Assembly (NCBI RefSeq): GCF_030162935.1
Contig: NZ_JASAUZ010000001.1
Span: 310,001 to 374,000 of the forward strand
Source of the DNA: Comamonas halotolerans
GTDB taxonomy: Bacteria > Pseudomonadota > Gammaproteobacteria > Burkholderiales > Burkholderiaceae_C
Length of the DNA: 64,000 nucleotides
Reading direction: 5' to 3'
Positions 8,718-19,802 of this stretch are shown piece after piece. Position 1 is the first letter of the stretch, and each line of letters begins with the position of its first letter. Position numbers and translations under genes: made by a program. The notes below the pieces were generated by a model. It was not told the origin of the DNA. It was given only the letters and a program-made list of their open reading frames with translations, and did not search any database.

Positions 8718-10505
8718 ATGTCACAACATCCGCAGCAACCTCATCGCATTTTGGCGCGCCACCATTGGCTGTTCGCATGCCTGTGTGCTGCTGCCCTGCT
8801 CCTGAGCGCTTGCGGCAGCTTGCCACCCATGCCTCCGCGCACTGCCAGTACAGCACTTGCGTCTCCGCAAAGTACGGCCTTGGGCCAAATGGTGCAAGCC
8901 CAGCGTCTAGCCGCGGGCACTGCTTACAACTCCGGGTTTACTTTGCTCGGTGGCGCTGATTCTGCATTCTCCAGCCGCCTCGCACTGGTGCAAGCGGCAA
9001 CGCAGACTTTGGATCTGCAGTACTACGCCATCCACGCCGATCCCAGTACCGCACGGTTGCTTGAAGCCGTGGCGCATGCGGCACAGCGTGGTGTACGAGT
9101 ACGTGTCCTGTTGGATGACTTTCATGGTGCAGGCAAAAATGCGCAAGTCATGTGCCTGGCTTTTGTGCCTGGCATTGAGATGCGCATGTTCAACCCTCTG
9201 ACTGGGCCACGCAGCTCAACCATCATGCGAGCCTTGTCGACGTTGACCGATTTCCAGCGCGCCCAGCAGCGCATGCACAACAAGCTTTTTATTGCAGACA
9301 ACACGATCGGCATAACGGGTGGGCGCAATCTGGGCGATGCCTACTTTGACGCACTTGATAGCGACAACTTTATCGACCTTGACATCATGGCCGCAGGCCA
9401 TGTGGTGCGCCAGCTTTCCTCCAGCTTTGACCGCTACTGGAATGACGCGCGCGCCTACCCTGTCAGCGCACTCGTATCAGAGCAAGCCTTGCTCGAGATG
9501 CGCAGTACTGCCAACAAGCTGGCAACACAGACAGAATCGCAGCAAATTCAGACTGCCATGAACGGCAGCAAGACAGCACATTTGGAACCGATGGATTTAC
9601 AAGCGGTTGAATGGATTTGGGCCCCAGCCTTGGTATTGGCCGACGCACCAGAAAAAATTCCCGCACCGCCCGAGGACACACAGAGCGTTGCGACATCCAA
9701 TGAAATGACTGAGGCAATAGCAGAGCAGCCCTCTGCACCTGAAGTACTAACGCTGGCTCCCAGCCTCTCTTCTGGCTTGAGCAACGCCGCAAAAAGGAAG
9801 CCATCAGCCAACCGCCAAACCCTGCGTGAAGTGATACATCCGGTCTCTGGCCAAGAAAACGTAGTTAGCGGCTTGCTGGCTTTGATTGATCAGGCCAGCA
9901 CCGAAGTACTCATCGTATCGCCCTACTTTGTTCCAGGCGACGATATGAAAGAAGCTTTTGCACGCGCCCGCGAGCGCGGGATTCGCCTGCGCATTCTGAC
10001 CAATTCCCTGGCCTCCAACGATGCACCGTTGGCACATGCAGGCTACGCACGCCACCGCAAGGATTTGCTGGCGCAAGGCATTGAACTGTATGAATTACGC
10101 AGCTTGCAAGACGGCAAGGCTGACACGGGAACCCTGCGTAATACTGCCGGGCACATCTCAGGCTCACAAGGTGGTTCGCGGGCTATGCTGCATTCCAAGA
10201 TGCTGGTGCTTGATCACAAGCTCACCGTAGTCGGCTCCATGAATCTGGATCTGCGCTCACAGTTGCAAAACACTGAAATTGCGCTATTGATTGCCTCAAG
10301 ACAGCTGGCGCAAGAGGCTACCGAAAACATCGAGGCCAGTCTGAACAAAGCGGCGTGGCTGGTAGAGGACACCCCCGAAGGACTGGTATGGCGTGCGCCT
10401 GAAGGCAGCGACTGGGGAGATCAAACCAGTGAACCTGATGCCAGCCTGCCACTGCGCATGATGATTCGCATCATCGGCCCTCTGGCTCCTGACCATTTGC
10501 TTTGA
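8718..10505 (+). CDS. Phospholipase D-family cardiolipin synthase (ClsC-like lipoprotein)
   Basis: A 595-residue protein with a lipoprotein signal (LLLSACGS, lipid-modified Cys about residue 32) and two HKD phosphodiesterase motifs: His187-x-Lys189-x4-Asp194 (HNKLFIADN) and His492-x-Lys494-x4-Asp499 (HSKMLVLDH). This architecture matches ClsC-type cardiolipin synthases, which transfer phosphatidyl groups at the membrane. Family members are usually about 470-530 residues. The excess length here is a low-complexity stretch rich in Ala, Pro, Glu and Ser between the two catalytic halves (about residues 305-370). It could alternatively act on other phosphodiester substrates. It is convergent with dusC. 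Confidence 0.8.
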   Translation: MSQHPQQPHRILARHHWLFACLCAAALLLSACGSLPPMPPRTASTALASPQSTALGQMVQAQRLAAGTAYNSGFTLLGGADSAFSSRLALVQAATQTLDLQYYAIHADPSTARLLEAVAHAAQRGVRVRVLLDDFHGAGKNAQVMCLAFVPGIEMRMFNPLTGPRSSTIMRALSTLTDFQRAQQRMHNKLFIADNTIGITGGRNLGDAYFDALDSDNFIDLDIMAAGHVVRQLSSSFDRYWNDARAYPVSALVSEQALLEMRSTANKLATQTESQQIQTAMNGSKTAHLEPMDLQAVEWIWAPALVLADAPEKIPAPPEDTQSVATSNEMTEAIAEQPSAPEVLTLAPSLSSGLSNAAKRKPSANRQTLREVIHPVSGQENVVSGLLALIDQASTEVLIVSPYFVPGDDMKEAFARARERGIRLRILTNSLASNDAPLAHAGYARHRKDLLAQGIELYELRSLQDGKADTGTLRNTAGHISGSQGGSRAMLHSKMLVLDHKLTVVGSMNLDLRSQLQNTEIALLIASRQLAQEATENIEASLNKAAWLVEDTPEGLVWRAPEGSDWGDQTSEPDASLPLRMMIRIIGPLAPDHLL

Positions 10506-10565
10506 AGCTCACGGAAGACTTGATGGCAATCCGGCGTTGAGCACCGTCCTTCAAACCCGAGCGCG

Positions 10566-11630
10566 TCAACCCAGTACTGGCACTGAATCAGGCATGCGCT
10601 GTGCATACGCTGCCAGCTCGTCTTTTTGCAAAGTGAACGCAACGTCAAAACGTGCACATTCCTGCTCCAGCCAATCGGCCACCAGGCTTTGCTGTGTCAG
10701 CACGCGAACACTCTGAAAAGCGGTCTCCGCTTCGGGGTAGCAGCGTCGCATCAAGTTCAGCCATTGCTTCAAGCGTCCGGCACGCTGATTGGGCGTCAAG
10801 TCACGGCATACCAGCCACCAAAAACGCTGCAGACGCGGCAAGAGGTCTGCCCACCGCACCACAGGGGGGGCGTCGGCAGGTACATCGTCGCAATGACGAA
10901 TACCTTGCATCATGGCCTGTCGCAGCGCCAAAGCCAAACCAGGGTCTGCAACACTGCCACGCCCCAACATCAAGTCGTCGCAACCTGATTGTTCGCGGCA
11001 GCGCAAGGCATCCTGCACGGTCCAGATCTCTCCGTTGGCCACCACTGGCACCTGAACCACCGCTTTGATGTCTGGAATCAGCTCCCAATATGCAGGCGGC
11101 CGGTAGCCTTCCACCTTGGTCCGCGCATGCACCACCAACTCACATGCACCGTTCTCCACCATGGCCAGCGCACATTCACGCATCAGGGTTTTGTCGTTGA
11201 AACCCATACGCATCTTGGCGGACACAGGCAGATGTGCGGGGACAGCCTGCCGTACAGCAGCTACCAGCCTGGCAATTGATTCCGGATCTTGCAGCATGGA
11301 TGCCCCGCCACCATGACGGTTCACTGTTTTGGCCGGGCAGCCAAAGTTCAGATCAATGCCTTCCGGATTCAAACGCGCCAAATTGGCAGCATTCTCGGCC
11401 ATCCACCCTGGATCAGAACCCAGCAGTTGCGCACGTACAGGCACGCCTGACAAGGTTTTGCTTCCATTGCGTAACTCAGGCATATAGCTCAGAAACACAC
11501 GGTCTGGCAGCACCGAGCCACTGACGCGAATGAACTCGGAAACGCAGCGATCCACGCCCCCCACACTGGTGAGCACATCGCGCAACACAAAATCGAGCAA
11601 GCCCTCCATCGGGGCCAACAACAGTCTCAT
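10566..11630 (-). CDS. dusC: tRNA-dihydrouridine(16) synthase DusC
   Basis: An FMN- and NADPH-dependent enzyme reducing uridine 16 in the tRNA D-loop. The ATG at 11630 (MRLLLAPMEG) is preferred over an upstream in-frame TTG, because the family starts at the LAPMEG FMN-binding segment. Visible motifs are NFGCPAK with catalytic Cys98, the following GGGASML, and VHARTKVEGYRPPAYW. The C-terminal RLKQWLNLMRRCYPEA stretch is typical of the DusC (U16) subgroup rather than DusA or DusB. At 354 residues it is somewhat longer than the E. coli enzyme because of a C-terminal tail. Confidence 0.88.
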   Translation of the reverse strand: MRLLLAPMEGLLDFVLRDVLTSVGGVDRCVSEFIRVSGSVLPDRVFLSYMPELRNGSKTLSGVPVRAQLLGSDPGWMAENAANLARLNPEGIDLNFGCPAKTVNRHGGGASMLQDPESIARLVAAVRQAVPAHLPVSAKMRMGFNDKTLMRECALAMVENGACELVVHARTKVEGYRPPAYWELIPDIKAVVQVPVVANGEIWTVQDALRCREQSGCDDLMLGRGSVADPGLALALRQAMMQGIRHCDDVPADAPPVVRWADLLPRLQRFWWLVCRDLTPNQRAGRLKQWLNLMRRCYPEAETAFQSVRVLTQQSLVADWLEQECARFDVAFTLQKDELAAYAQRMPDSVPVLG

Positions 11631-11736
11631 GACAATTCCAGCGACAACCAAGATGCGTTATGCATGAAACAAGTTGTCAAACAGATACTTCAGGCGCTGC
11701 CAGCTGTCACTTATAAGGCTGTCAGCACCACGGCAT

Positions 11737-12918
11737 TCAGGCTGCGGCCTTTTGTTTCAAGCGCCACAGTGAAGTGACTTCGGCAGCACGCGCAACATGC
11801 AACGCATCTGTGCTGTCTTGTACCTTACCGTGCGTCGGCGAAGCATCCATGCGGTAGACCACATACAAGCCCGCATCGTCGATCCATTGCATCAACTCTT
11901 CGCGGCTACGCAAACCCAGGTGCTCAGCCAGATCCGACAAAATCAGCCAGCCCTCACCATCAGGCAGCAGGTGATTGCGCAAGCCGCTCAAGAAGCCGCG
12001 CAGCATGGTGCTATTTTCATCGTAGACCGCTTGCTCCAGTGTGGTCACTGCACGGGCGGGAACCCAAGGCGGGTTGCAAACAATCAAAGCGGCGCGACCT
12101 TCAGGAAATAGATGGGTTTGCTGCAGCTCGACCTTCTCGCTCAAACCCAGACGCTCCATATTCTCTTGCGCACAGGCCAGAGCGCGTGGCGACATATCTG
12201 TGGCAATCACACGCTGAACACCGCGCTTGGCCAGCAAGGCTGCCAGCACGCCGGTGCCAGTACCGATATCGAATGCCAACTCACGCATGCCCAGGGCCAA
12301 AGGTGCTTCGTTAACCATGGCCACATATTCACCACGTACTGGAGAAAACACACCGTAGTGTGGGTGAATGCGCGCATTCTTACCCAGCAGCGGCATATCC
12401 ACCCCTTTTTTGCGCCATTCGTGCGCACCTACTACACCCAGCAGTTCACGCAGCGTCAGCACTTGCGCTGCTGCGTCACTCGCGGGTGCCCCCCAAGCTT
12501 CGGTACAGGCTTTTACCCAGTTAGGTGCCCTGCGCAATTTGATCGAATAGTCGGCTTGCAAAACAATCAGCACGCAGCCCAACACGCGAGCACGCTGCCC
12601 CTGTGCCATGCGGTGTTTGTGAAAGACTTCGGCAGGCGTGGACTCAGGCCTGTTACTCAATGCACGTTGTTGCTTGCGCGCTTTGGCCGTACTTTTGCCT
12701 GCGGGTTTGTCCAGGCGACGCTTGAGCGCATCCAGCAACAAACGTGCATTGTGAAAATCTCCCTGCCAAAGCAGGGCCGTACCTTCACAGGCCAGAAGGT
12801 AGGCAGTATCAGCCGACATGGTGTCATCCGCCACCACCACACGGCGTGGCGCAGGCAGGCCGCTTTCGCTGCGCCATTGCGCTTGGTGGTCAATGCCGTT
12901 GTGTTGCCATTGCAGCAT
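11737..12918 (-). CDS. Class I SAM-dependent methyltransferase (small-domain, NPPW motif)
   Basis: A 393-residue protein. The C-terminal half is a Rossmann methyltransferase: motif I FDIGTGTGVLAALLAK (about residue 215), an acidic TDMSPRALACA loop, and the catalytic NPPW motif (CNPPWVPA). NPP[WYF] motifs are used by enzymes methylating amino groups of bases or of protein Gln (PrmC, RsmC/RlmG-like). The N-terminal half begins with a poorly conserved domain containing a basic Lys/Arg/Gln-rich stretch (GKSTAKARKQQR). This points to a nucleic-acid or ribosome substrate but does not identify it. It lies downstream of the GNAT gene behind a strong terminator, so it probably has its own promoter. 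Confidence 0.65.
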   Translation of the reverse strand: MLQWQHNGIDHQAQWRSESGLPAPRRVVVADDTMSADTAYLLACEGTALLWQGDFHNARLLLDALKRRLDKPAGKSTAKARKQQRALSNRPESTPAEVFHKHRMAQGQRARVLGCVLIVLQADYSIKLRRAPNWVKACTEAWGAPASDAAAQVLTLRELLGVVGAHEWRKKGVDMPLLGKNARIHPHYGVFSPVRGEYVAMVNEAPLALGMRELAFDIGTGTGVLAALLAKRGVQRVIATDMSPRALACAQENMERLGLSEKVELQQTHLFPEGRAALIVCNPPWVPARAVTTLEQAVYDENSTMLRGFLSGLRNHLLPDGEGWLILSDLAEHLGLRSREELMQWIDDAGLYVVYRMDASPTHGKVQDSTDALHVARAAEVTSLWRLKQKAAA

Positions 12919-12944
12919 GTGGAATTCCTGAAAGGTCGAAGTAG

Positions 12945-12972
12945 AAAAAAATCGGCCCGCCGAAGCGGGCCG
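12945..12972 (-). terminator. Rho-independent terminator downstream of the GNAT gene
   Basis: On the minus strand an 8-bp GC stem (CGGCCCGC / GCGGGCCG) with a TTCG tetraloop is followed by ATTTTTTT. This is a near-ideal intrinsic terminator for the acetyltransferase transcript, placed 11 bases after its stop codon. Confidence 0.9.
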
Positions 12973-12983
12973 TTGGGCAGTAG

Positions 12984-13505
12984 TTAGTTTAAGGGACGCT
13001 TTAAACGCACTTCCTCAATCTTGATACCACCAATGACGGCTGTCTTGGCCGTTGACATTTCACGTTTGAACCCCGCCAGCTCATGGAAGCGCAAAGCGCG
13101 TTCATTACGCAGCGGCACCCAAACGGTCACATTGGTACAGCCTTCTTCTTGCAGACCTTCACGGGCCGCATCCCACAGCGTCACGCCGACACCTTTGTTC
13201 CAGTGCGAAGGGGCTGCGTAAATAGCCCACACCTCGCCAGTTGTCTGGCGAGATTTTTCGTCACGGGAACGGTCAAAACCAACAAAGCCCACGATCTTGT
13301 CGCCGTCAATGGCCACCTGCACTTGAGGCTCGCAGTATTCAATGGCCTCACGCCAGTAAGCTTGACGCTTCTCAACGGAAGACATGGCTTTCAATTGGTC
13401 GTCAGGCACGATGCCACGGTAGGCTTCCAAAGCAGAAGCAGTGTGGATTTGTGCAATCGCCTTCGCATCACGAAGGGTTGCAGGACGAACCTGGTAATTG
13501 GACAT
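12984..13505 (-). CDS. GNAT-family N-acetyltransferase
   Basis: A 173-residue, single-domain acetyltransferase. The N-terminus YQVRPATLRDAKAIAQIH is a typical GNAT opening. Strand 4 and the acetyl-CoA pyrophosphate loop are seen as EVWAIYAAPSHWNKGVGVTLW (Q/R-x-x-G-x-G/A variant), followed by VWVPLRNERALRFHELAGF, the usual motif B region. The substrate cannot be told from sequence. It is monocistronic: a terminator follows directly, and a 208-base spacer separates it from the upstream aldehyde dehydrogenase gene. Confidence 0.8.
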   Translation of the reverse strand: MSNYQVRPATLRDAKAIAQIHTASALEAYRGIVPDDQLKAMSSVEKRQAYWREAIEYCEPQVQVAIDGDKIVGFVGFDRSRDEKSRQTTGEVWAIYAAPSHWNKGVGVTLWDAAREGLQEEGCTNVTVWVPLRNERALRFHELAGFKREMSTAKTAVIGGIKIEEVRLKRPLN

Positions 13506-13653
13506 GGAAAAACCGAAACGGAAAACTAGGTGTTGAAAACGAAAGTCGGCAATTGTCAGTGAAAACGCGAATTTCGCTTATGCCTATTCGATGTAGCCAT
13601 TTGGACAAGTACGGCTGTCAAAGGTTTCTTGCCCATCGAAAAAGGATGTGCTA

Positions 13654-13699
13654 GGCCGTTAAAACGGCCTTCAGCAAACCGCCTGTTGCAAGCGGCTTA
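13654..13699 (-). terminator. Tandem inverted repeats downstream of the aldehyde dehydrogenase gene
   Basis: The 208-base gap 13506-13713 holds a perfect inverted repeat GGCCGTT-AA-AACGGCC (13654-13669) and an imperfect one (about 13676-13698, CCGC/GCGG core). They lie just downstream of the minus-strand aldehyde dehydrogenase. No long U-run follows, so a terminator role is only likely. I see no gene in the rest of the gap, which should hold the promoter of the GNAT gene. Confidence 0.4.
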
Positions 13700-13713
13700 A
13701 GAGTGGCAAACGC

Positions 13714-15153
13714 TCATCCCCAGCGTTTGATCAGCGCCATGATGCGCTCAAACTTGGCACCGTAAGGAGGGTACAGCCAAGTTGCAGGACTCCATTTTGC
13801 TTGCAAAAAGACACCCTTTTGATGAGAAAAGCGTAAAAAACCATGGATGCCGTGATACGCCCCCCAGCCACTTGGGCCAACACCCCCAAAAGGCAGGCCC
13901 TCATGCGCAACATGCATCAAAGTATCGTTGACGGTGACGCCACCGCTGACTGTGCGCCGCAAAATGCTGTCGCGCAGCTTGTCGTCACTGCCAAACCAGT
14001 ACAGCGCCAAGGGGCGCTCACCGGCATTGATGGCATGAATCACGTCATCCAGCCGGTCATAGCTGATGACGGGCAGCAATGGTCCAAAAATTTCCTCCCG
14101 CATGATGTCCATGCCCGAATGCACATTCCACACCAAGGCTGGCGTCATCTGTCGTTGCACGGCATCTCCCCAGCCTGGTGCTGACGTCGCAGCAGATGCC
14201 ACTGCAGGCTCCAGCCACTGAACATGCGCCCCTTGGGCTTCGGCCTGCTGTGCAAGATTGCGCAATCGGTTGAAATGCTTTTGGTTGATGATGGCTGCGT
14301 AATCAGGATTACCGGATAACGTGGGAAACAACTGAGACACCGCCTTGCGATAAGCCTGCTCAAAAGACTGCTCTTGGCCTCGGGGCAACAGCAAATAGTC
14401 CGGCGCAATACAAGTCTGTCCAGCATTGAGCAATTTGCCGTGCGCAATACGCAGTGCTGCTTGCTCCATATCGCAGTCATTGCTGATGATGCAGGGCGAT
14501 TTGCCTCCCAACTCCAGCGTGGTTGGCGTCAGGTGCTGCGCAGCAGCCATGGCAACCTTACGCCCTACAGCAGTGGACCCAGTGAATACCAGATGATCAA
14601 AAGGTAAACCCGCAAAGTGGCTGGCGACCTGCGCATCACCCTGCACCACGCAAAACTCATCAGGTGCAAAAAACTGACCTATTACATGCGCCAGCTGCGC
14701 ACTGGTGTGCGGCGTGAGCTCACTGGGCTTGAGCATGACACGATTTCCTGCGGCAATCGCGGCAATCGCCGGGCCAAGCGCCAGCTGCAGAGGGTAGTTC
14801 CATGGCGAAATAATGCCCACTACCCCTAAAGGCTGGCGTTCAATCCGCCCTATTCCAGGTAGCAAATGCAACGGCGTCCATACACGCTGATGGCGCATCC
14901 ACTTGCCCAGATTGCGCAGCGTGTGGGTGAGCGTGGTGCGTAGCACCATGAGATCCGCCATCTCTGTGAGCTGGGGCGAGCGCACGCCAAAATCGGCCTG
15001 CACGGCGGCAGCCAAGGTCGTGCCGTGTTCATTCAGGATTTTCTGGATGCGCAGCAAGCGCTCTTTGCGCACCAGCACAGGCACCTCAACGTGCAGACGG
15101 CTGGCCTGATGCTGAAGCTCAAAGGCTTGATGCAGAGGCGAGGGTTGGTGCAT
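13714..15153 (-). CDS. NAD(P)-dependent aldehyde dehydrogenase (coniferyl-aldehyde dehydrogenase-like)
   Basis: A 479-residue aldehyde dehydrogenase. The start at ATG 15153 is supported by GGAGAG upstream; an earlier TTG has no ribosome-binding site. Visible are the cofactor-binding SPWNYPLQL and MLKPSELTPHT, the TGSTAVGR loop, Glu214 in LELGGKSP and nucleophile Cys248 in NAGQTCIAPDY. The APDY ending and the hydrophobic C-terminus (ending YPPYGAKFERIMALIKRWG) are typical of the subgroup containing coniferyl aldehyde dehydrogenase and fatty aldehyde dehydrogenases. It oxidises aldehydes to acids; the true substrate, aromatic or aliphatic, is not decided by sequence. Confidence 0.85.
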   Translation of the reverse strand: MHQPSPLHQAFELQHQASRLHVEVPVLVRKERLLRIQKILNEHGTTLAAAVQADFGVRSPQLTEMADLMVLRTTLTHTLRNLGKWMRHQRVWTPLHLLPGIGRIERQPLGVVGIISPWNYPLQLALGPAIAAIAAGNRVMLKPSELTPHTSAQLAHVIGQFFAPDEFCVVQGDAQVASHFAGLPFDHLVFTGSTAVGRKVAMAAAQHLTPTTLELGGKSPCIISNDCDMEQAALRIAHGKLLNAGQTCIAPDYLLLPRGQEQSFEQAYRKAVSQLFPTLSGNPDYAAIINQKHFNRLRNLAQQAEAQGAHVQWLEPAVASAATSAPGWGDAVQRQMTPALVWNVHSGMDIMREEIFGPLLPVISYDRLDDVIHAINAGERPLALYWFGSDDKLRDSILRRTVSGGVTVNDTLMHVAHEGLPFGGVGPSGWGAYHGIHGFLRFSHQKGVFLQAKWSPATWLYPPYGAKFERIMALIKRWG

Positions 15154-15222
15154 GCGCGGTCTCTCCAAGGGGTTTTTCTATCGTCTCGCCGTTTAGCCCA
15201 ACCGGGCTGATCTGCATGCGCT

Positions 15223-15603
15223 TTAGCGTTCGTGCACTTCGCGGGGTTGCACGTCACTCACATCGCCAGCCACTTTCGACAAGATGCCGCCGCGCTTGCT
15301 ACCCGCAGCAGGGGTAAAAGGTGCAGCGCTTTCTTGCGGGGATTCACCTGTCGCAGCGCCACCTGCCATGCCACCAAAGCCGCCTGCACGCTGGTACATG
15401 CTGGTCCAGCTACTGCCTGCACGCATCGGCATAGCCCACGGCGTGACCGCTTGCCCTGTAAGCTTGGCCCACACTGCACGAATTCCCCAGACAGCGGCCA
15501 ATACGCAGGCCACAGAAAGCAGGCTCAGGAAAAACACAACGCCCACTGCCAACATGACAAGGCGTACCGTCCAGCGAACCGCCCAGTTCAAAAAATCATT
15601 CAA
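15223..15603 (-). CDS. Small membrane protein of unknown function downstream of clpB
   Basis: I do not recognise this protein. From a TTG start at 15603 (AAAGG seven bases upstream) it has 126 residues; a GTG at 15633 is an alternative and would add ten. Residues 10-45 form one long or two short membrane segments (VRLVMLAVGVVFFLSLL, then VACVLAAVWGIRAVW). The rest is a Gly/Ala/Ser-rich, probably disordered tail that becomes charged at the end (QPREVHER). It begins 52 bases after the clpB stop with no terminator between, so it is probably co-expressed with clpB and therefore heat-inducible. A membrane role linked to proteostasis is only a guess. Confidence 0.6.
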   Translation of the reverse strand: MNDFLNWAVRWTVRLVMLAVGVVFFLSLLSVACVLAAVWGIRAVWAKLTGQAVTPWAMPMRAGSSWTSMYQRAGGFGGMAGGAATGESPQESAAPFTPAAGSKRGGILSKVAGDVSDVQPREVHER

Positions 15604-15655
15604 AGCAATGCCTTTCAATCGCAGCCAGCGCACAAAGCGCTGGCTGTTGGTGGGC

Positions 15656-18265
<2,610 letters not shown>

Positions 18266-18305
18266 GAATGGCTTCCTTCAACAGCAAATCTATAACTGCT
18301 TCCCA

Positions 18306-18332
18306 ACTAAGGGCTTTTTCGGCTTTTTCAAG
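18306..18332 (-). promoter_or_regulatory. Heat-shock (sigma-32/RpoH) type promoter of clpB
   Basis: On the minus strand CTTGAAA (18332-18326), a 12-base spacer, then CCCTTAGT (18313-18306), about 40 bases upstream of the clpB ATG. The -35 element is a perfect RpoH match; the -10 is a variant of CCCCATNT and resembles that before dnaK (CCCCTAGTT, same spacing). The remainder of the gap 18266-18504 shows no gene and should also hold the promoter of the cytochrome b561 gene. Confidence 0.65.
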
Positions 18333-18504
18333 AGTATTTACACACTGAAAGATGCAACTTTCAGGGCAAAAAACTCTGCTTCGCGATGCAATTTCAGTCT
18401 ACAAGTTCCTTGCAATCTTTTGAATCTTGCATTCAAGCGCATTGAATGATCTGTCAGAAGATGGCTCCTAGACTGACTGACTTTCCTGCACTCACCTTGC
18501 CTTT

Positions 18505-19065
18505 ATGTCCTCCACAACTCCCCGCAACCGCTACACCCTGACCGCCATCGGATTGCACTGGCTGCTGGCTATCGGCCTGTTGGGTTTGCTGGTCCTGGGC
18601 TGGTATATGGTGGGACTGCCGTTTTCACCGACCAAGCTGAAATACTACAACTGGCACAAATGGGCAGGTGTCACACTCTTGGCATTGAGCATGCTGCGCT
18701 TGCTTTGGCGCCTAACGCACCGCCCGCCAGCGCTGTCTGAACGCATGGCTTCTAGCATGCCCCAATGGCAGCAGGTGGCACATCACGGCGTGCACCACCT
18801 GATGTATGTGCTCTTTTTTGCTGTCCCGTTAATCGGCTGGGCCTACAGTTCAGCAGCAGGATTCCCTATCGTATGGTTTGGCGTGTGGCAGCTGCCTGAC
18901 TTTGTACACCCCAATCCAGATCTGGCCGAAGCCATCAAGCCTTGGCACATGATCACTGCGTACACCCTGGCGGCATTGATTGCAATGCACATCGCCGCAG
19001 CACTGAAACACCAGTTCATAGACCGCGATGGTCTGCTGCTGCGCATGCTGCCTGACCGCCATTGA
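18505..19065 (+). CDS. Cytochrome b561-family protein
   Basis: A 186-residue four-helix membrane protein of the prokaryotic di-heme cytochrome b561 family (YceJ/CybB type). Likely heme ligands are His13-region IGLHWLLAIG, His in NWHKWAGVTLLALSMLRLLWR, His in the third helix (HHLMYVLFFAVPLIGW) and IAMHIAAALKHQFIDRD in the last. The C-terminal LKHQFIDRDGLLLRMLP is a family signature. It is followed by two yceI genes; the b561-YceI pairing is also known in E. coli (yceJ-yceI). It probably transfers electrons between quinol and a periplasmic acceptor. Confidence 0.88.
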   Translation: MSSTTPRNRYTLTAIGLHWLLAIGLLGLLVLGWYMVGLPFSPTKLKYYNWHKWAGVTLLALSMLRLLWRLTHRPPALSERMASSMPQWQQVAHHGVHHLMYVLFFAVPLIGWAYSSAAGFPIVWFGVWQLPDFVHPNPDLAEAIKPWHMITAYTLAALIAMHIAAALKHQFIDRDGLLLRMLPDRH

Positions 19066-19099
19066 TTTTTCTTTGCCCGAATGTCACAAGGATTTCACC

Positions 19100-19672
19100 A
19101 TGACTTTCACCACCACTTTGCGTGCCAGCGTACTGGCTACTGCAGCCCTGTTCGCCACAGCAGCCATGGCTCAACAGGCACTGGTTCCCGCACAAAGCAG
19201 CATCCACTTCACCGCCAAGCAGCTGGGTGTTCCTATGAACGGACACTTCAAGCAGTTTGATGCACAGGTGCAGTTTGATACGGCCAAGCCAGAAACCAGC
19301 AAGATCCATTTCACAGTGGATACAGGTAGCGCCACCATGGGCAGCAAAGAAACAGATAGCAACCTGCTGAGCGCAGACTGGTTCAACATTGCCAAATTCC
19401 CCAAGGCCACATTCGATTCCAGTGCAGTCAAAGCACTCGGTGGTGGCAAATACCAAGTCGATGGCACGCTGACCATCAAAGGCAATACGGAAAAAGTCTC
19501 GGTCCCCGTACAACTGACACAGTCAGGCTCCAACACAGTGGCTACAGGCACCTTGCCGCTCAAGCGTTTGACCTTCAAGATTGGTGACGGTGACTGGGCT
19601 GATACATCCATGGTGGCCGATGAGGTCACCGTGCAGTTCAAGCTGACGCTCACCGGCATGGGCAAGCTGTAA
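19100..19672 (+). CDS. YceI-family periplasmic polyprenyl-binding protein (copy 1)
   Basis: The ATG at 19100, behind AAGGATTTCACC, is chosen over an upstream in-frame start because it gives a proper signal peptide (cleavage after AAMA, about residue 23). The 190-residue product has the YceI lipocalin-like barrel motifs: SSIHFTAKQLGVPMNGHFKQF near the start, then DWFNIAKFPKATFDS and the YQVDGTLTIKGNTEKVSVPV strand region. YceI proteins bind isoprenoid chains, often ubiquinone-like, in the periplasm. It shares an operon with cytochrome b561 and a second YceI paralogue. The variant ending (TLPLKRLTFKIGDGDWADTSMVADEVTVQF) is that of the b561-associated subgroup. Confidence 0.88.
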   Translation: MTFTTTLRASVLATAALFATAAMAQQALVPAQSSIHFTAKQLGVPMNGHFKQFDAQVQFDTAKPETSKIHFTVDTGSATMGSKETDSNLLSADWFNIAKFPKATFDSSAVKALGGGKYQVDGTLTIKGNTEKVSVPVQLTQSGSNTVATGTLPLKRLTFKIGDGDWADTSMVADEVTVQFKLTLTGMGKL

Positions 19673-19802
19673 AGCCGCTCGAACTCTTTAACTGCTGGAC
19701 AGCGTTCATACTTTGCCGTTCAACAACGCAGGTGTGTTCACCAACCAGCAGACCATGTTTCCAAACCGCGCCCTTTCCTTTTCACTTATCAAGGAGATTT
19801 CC

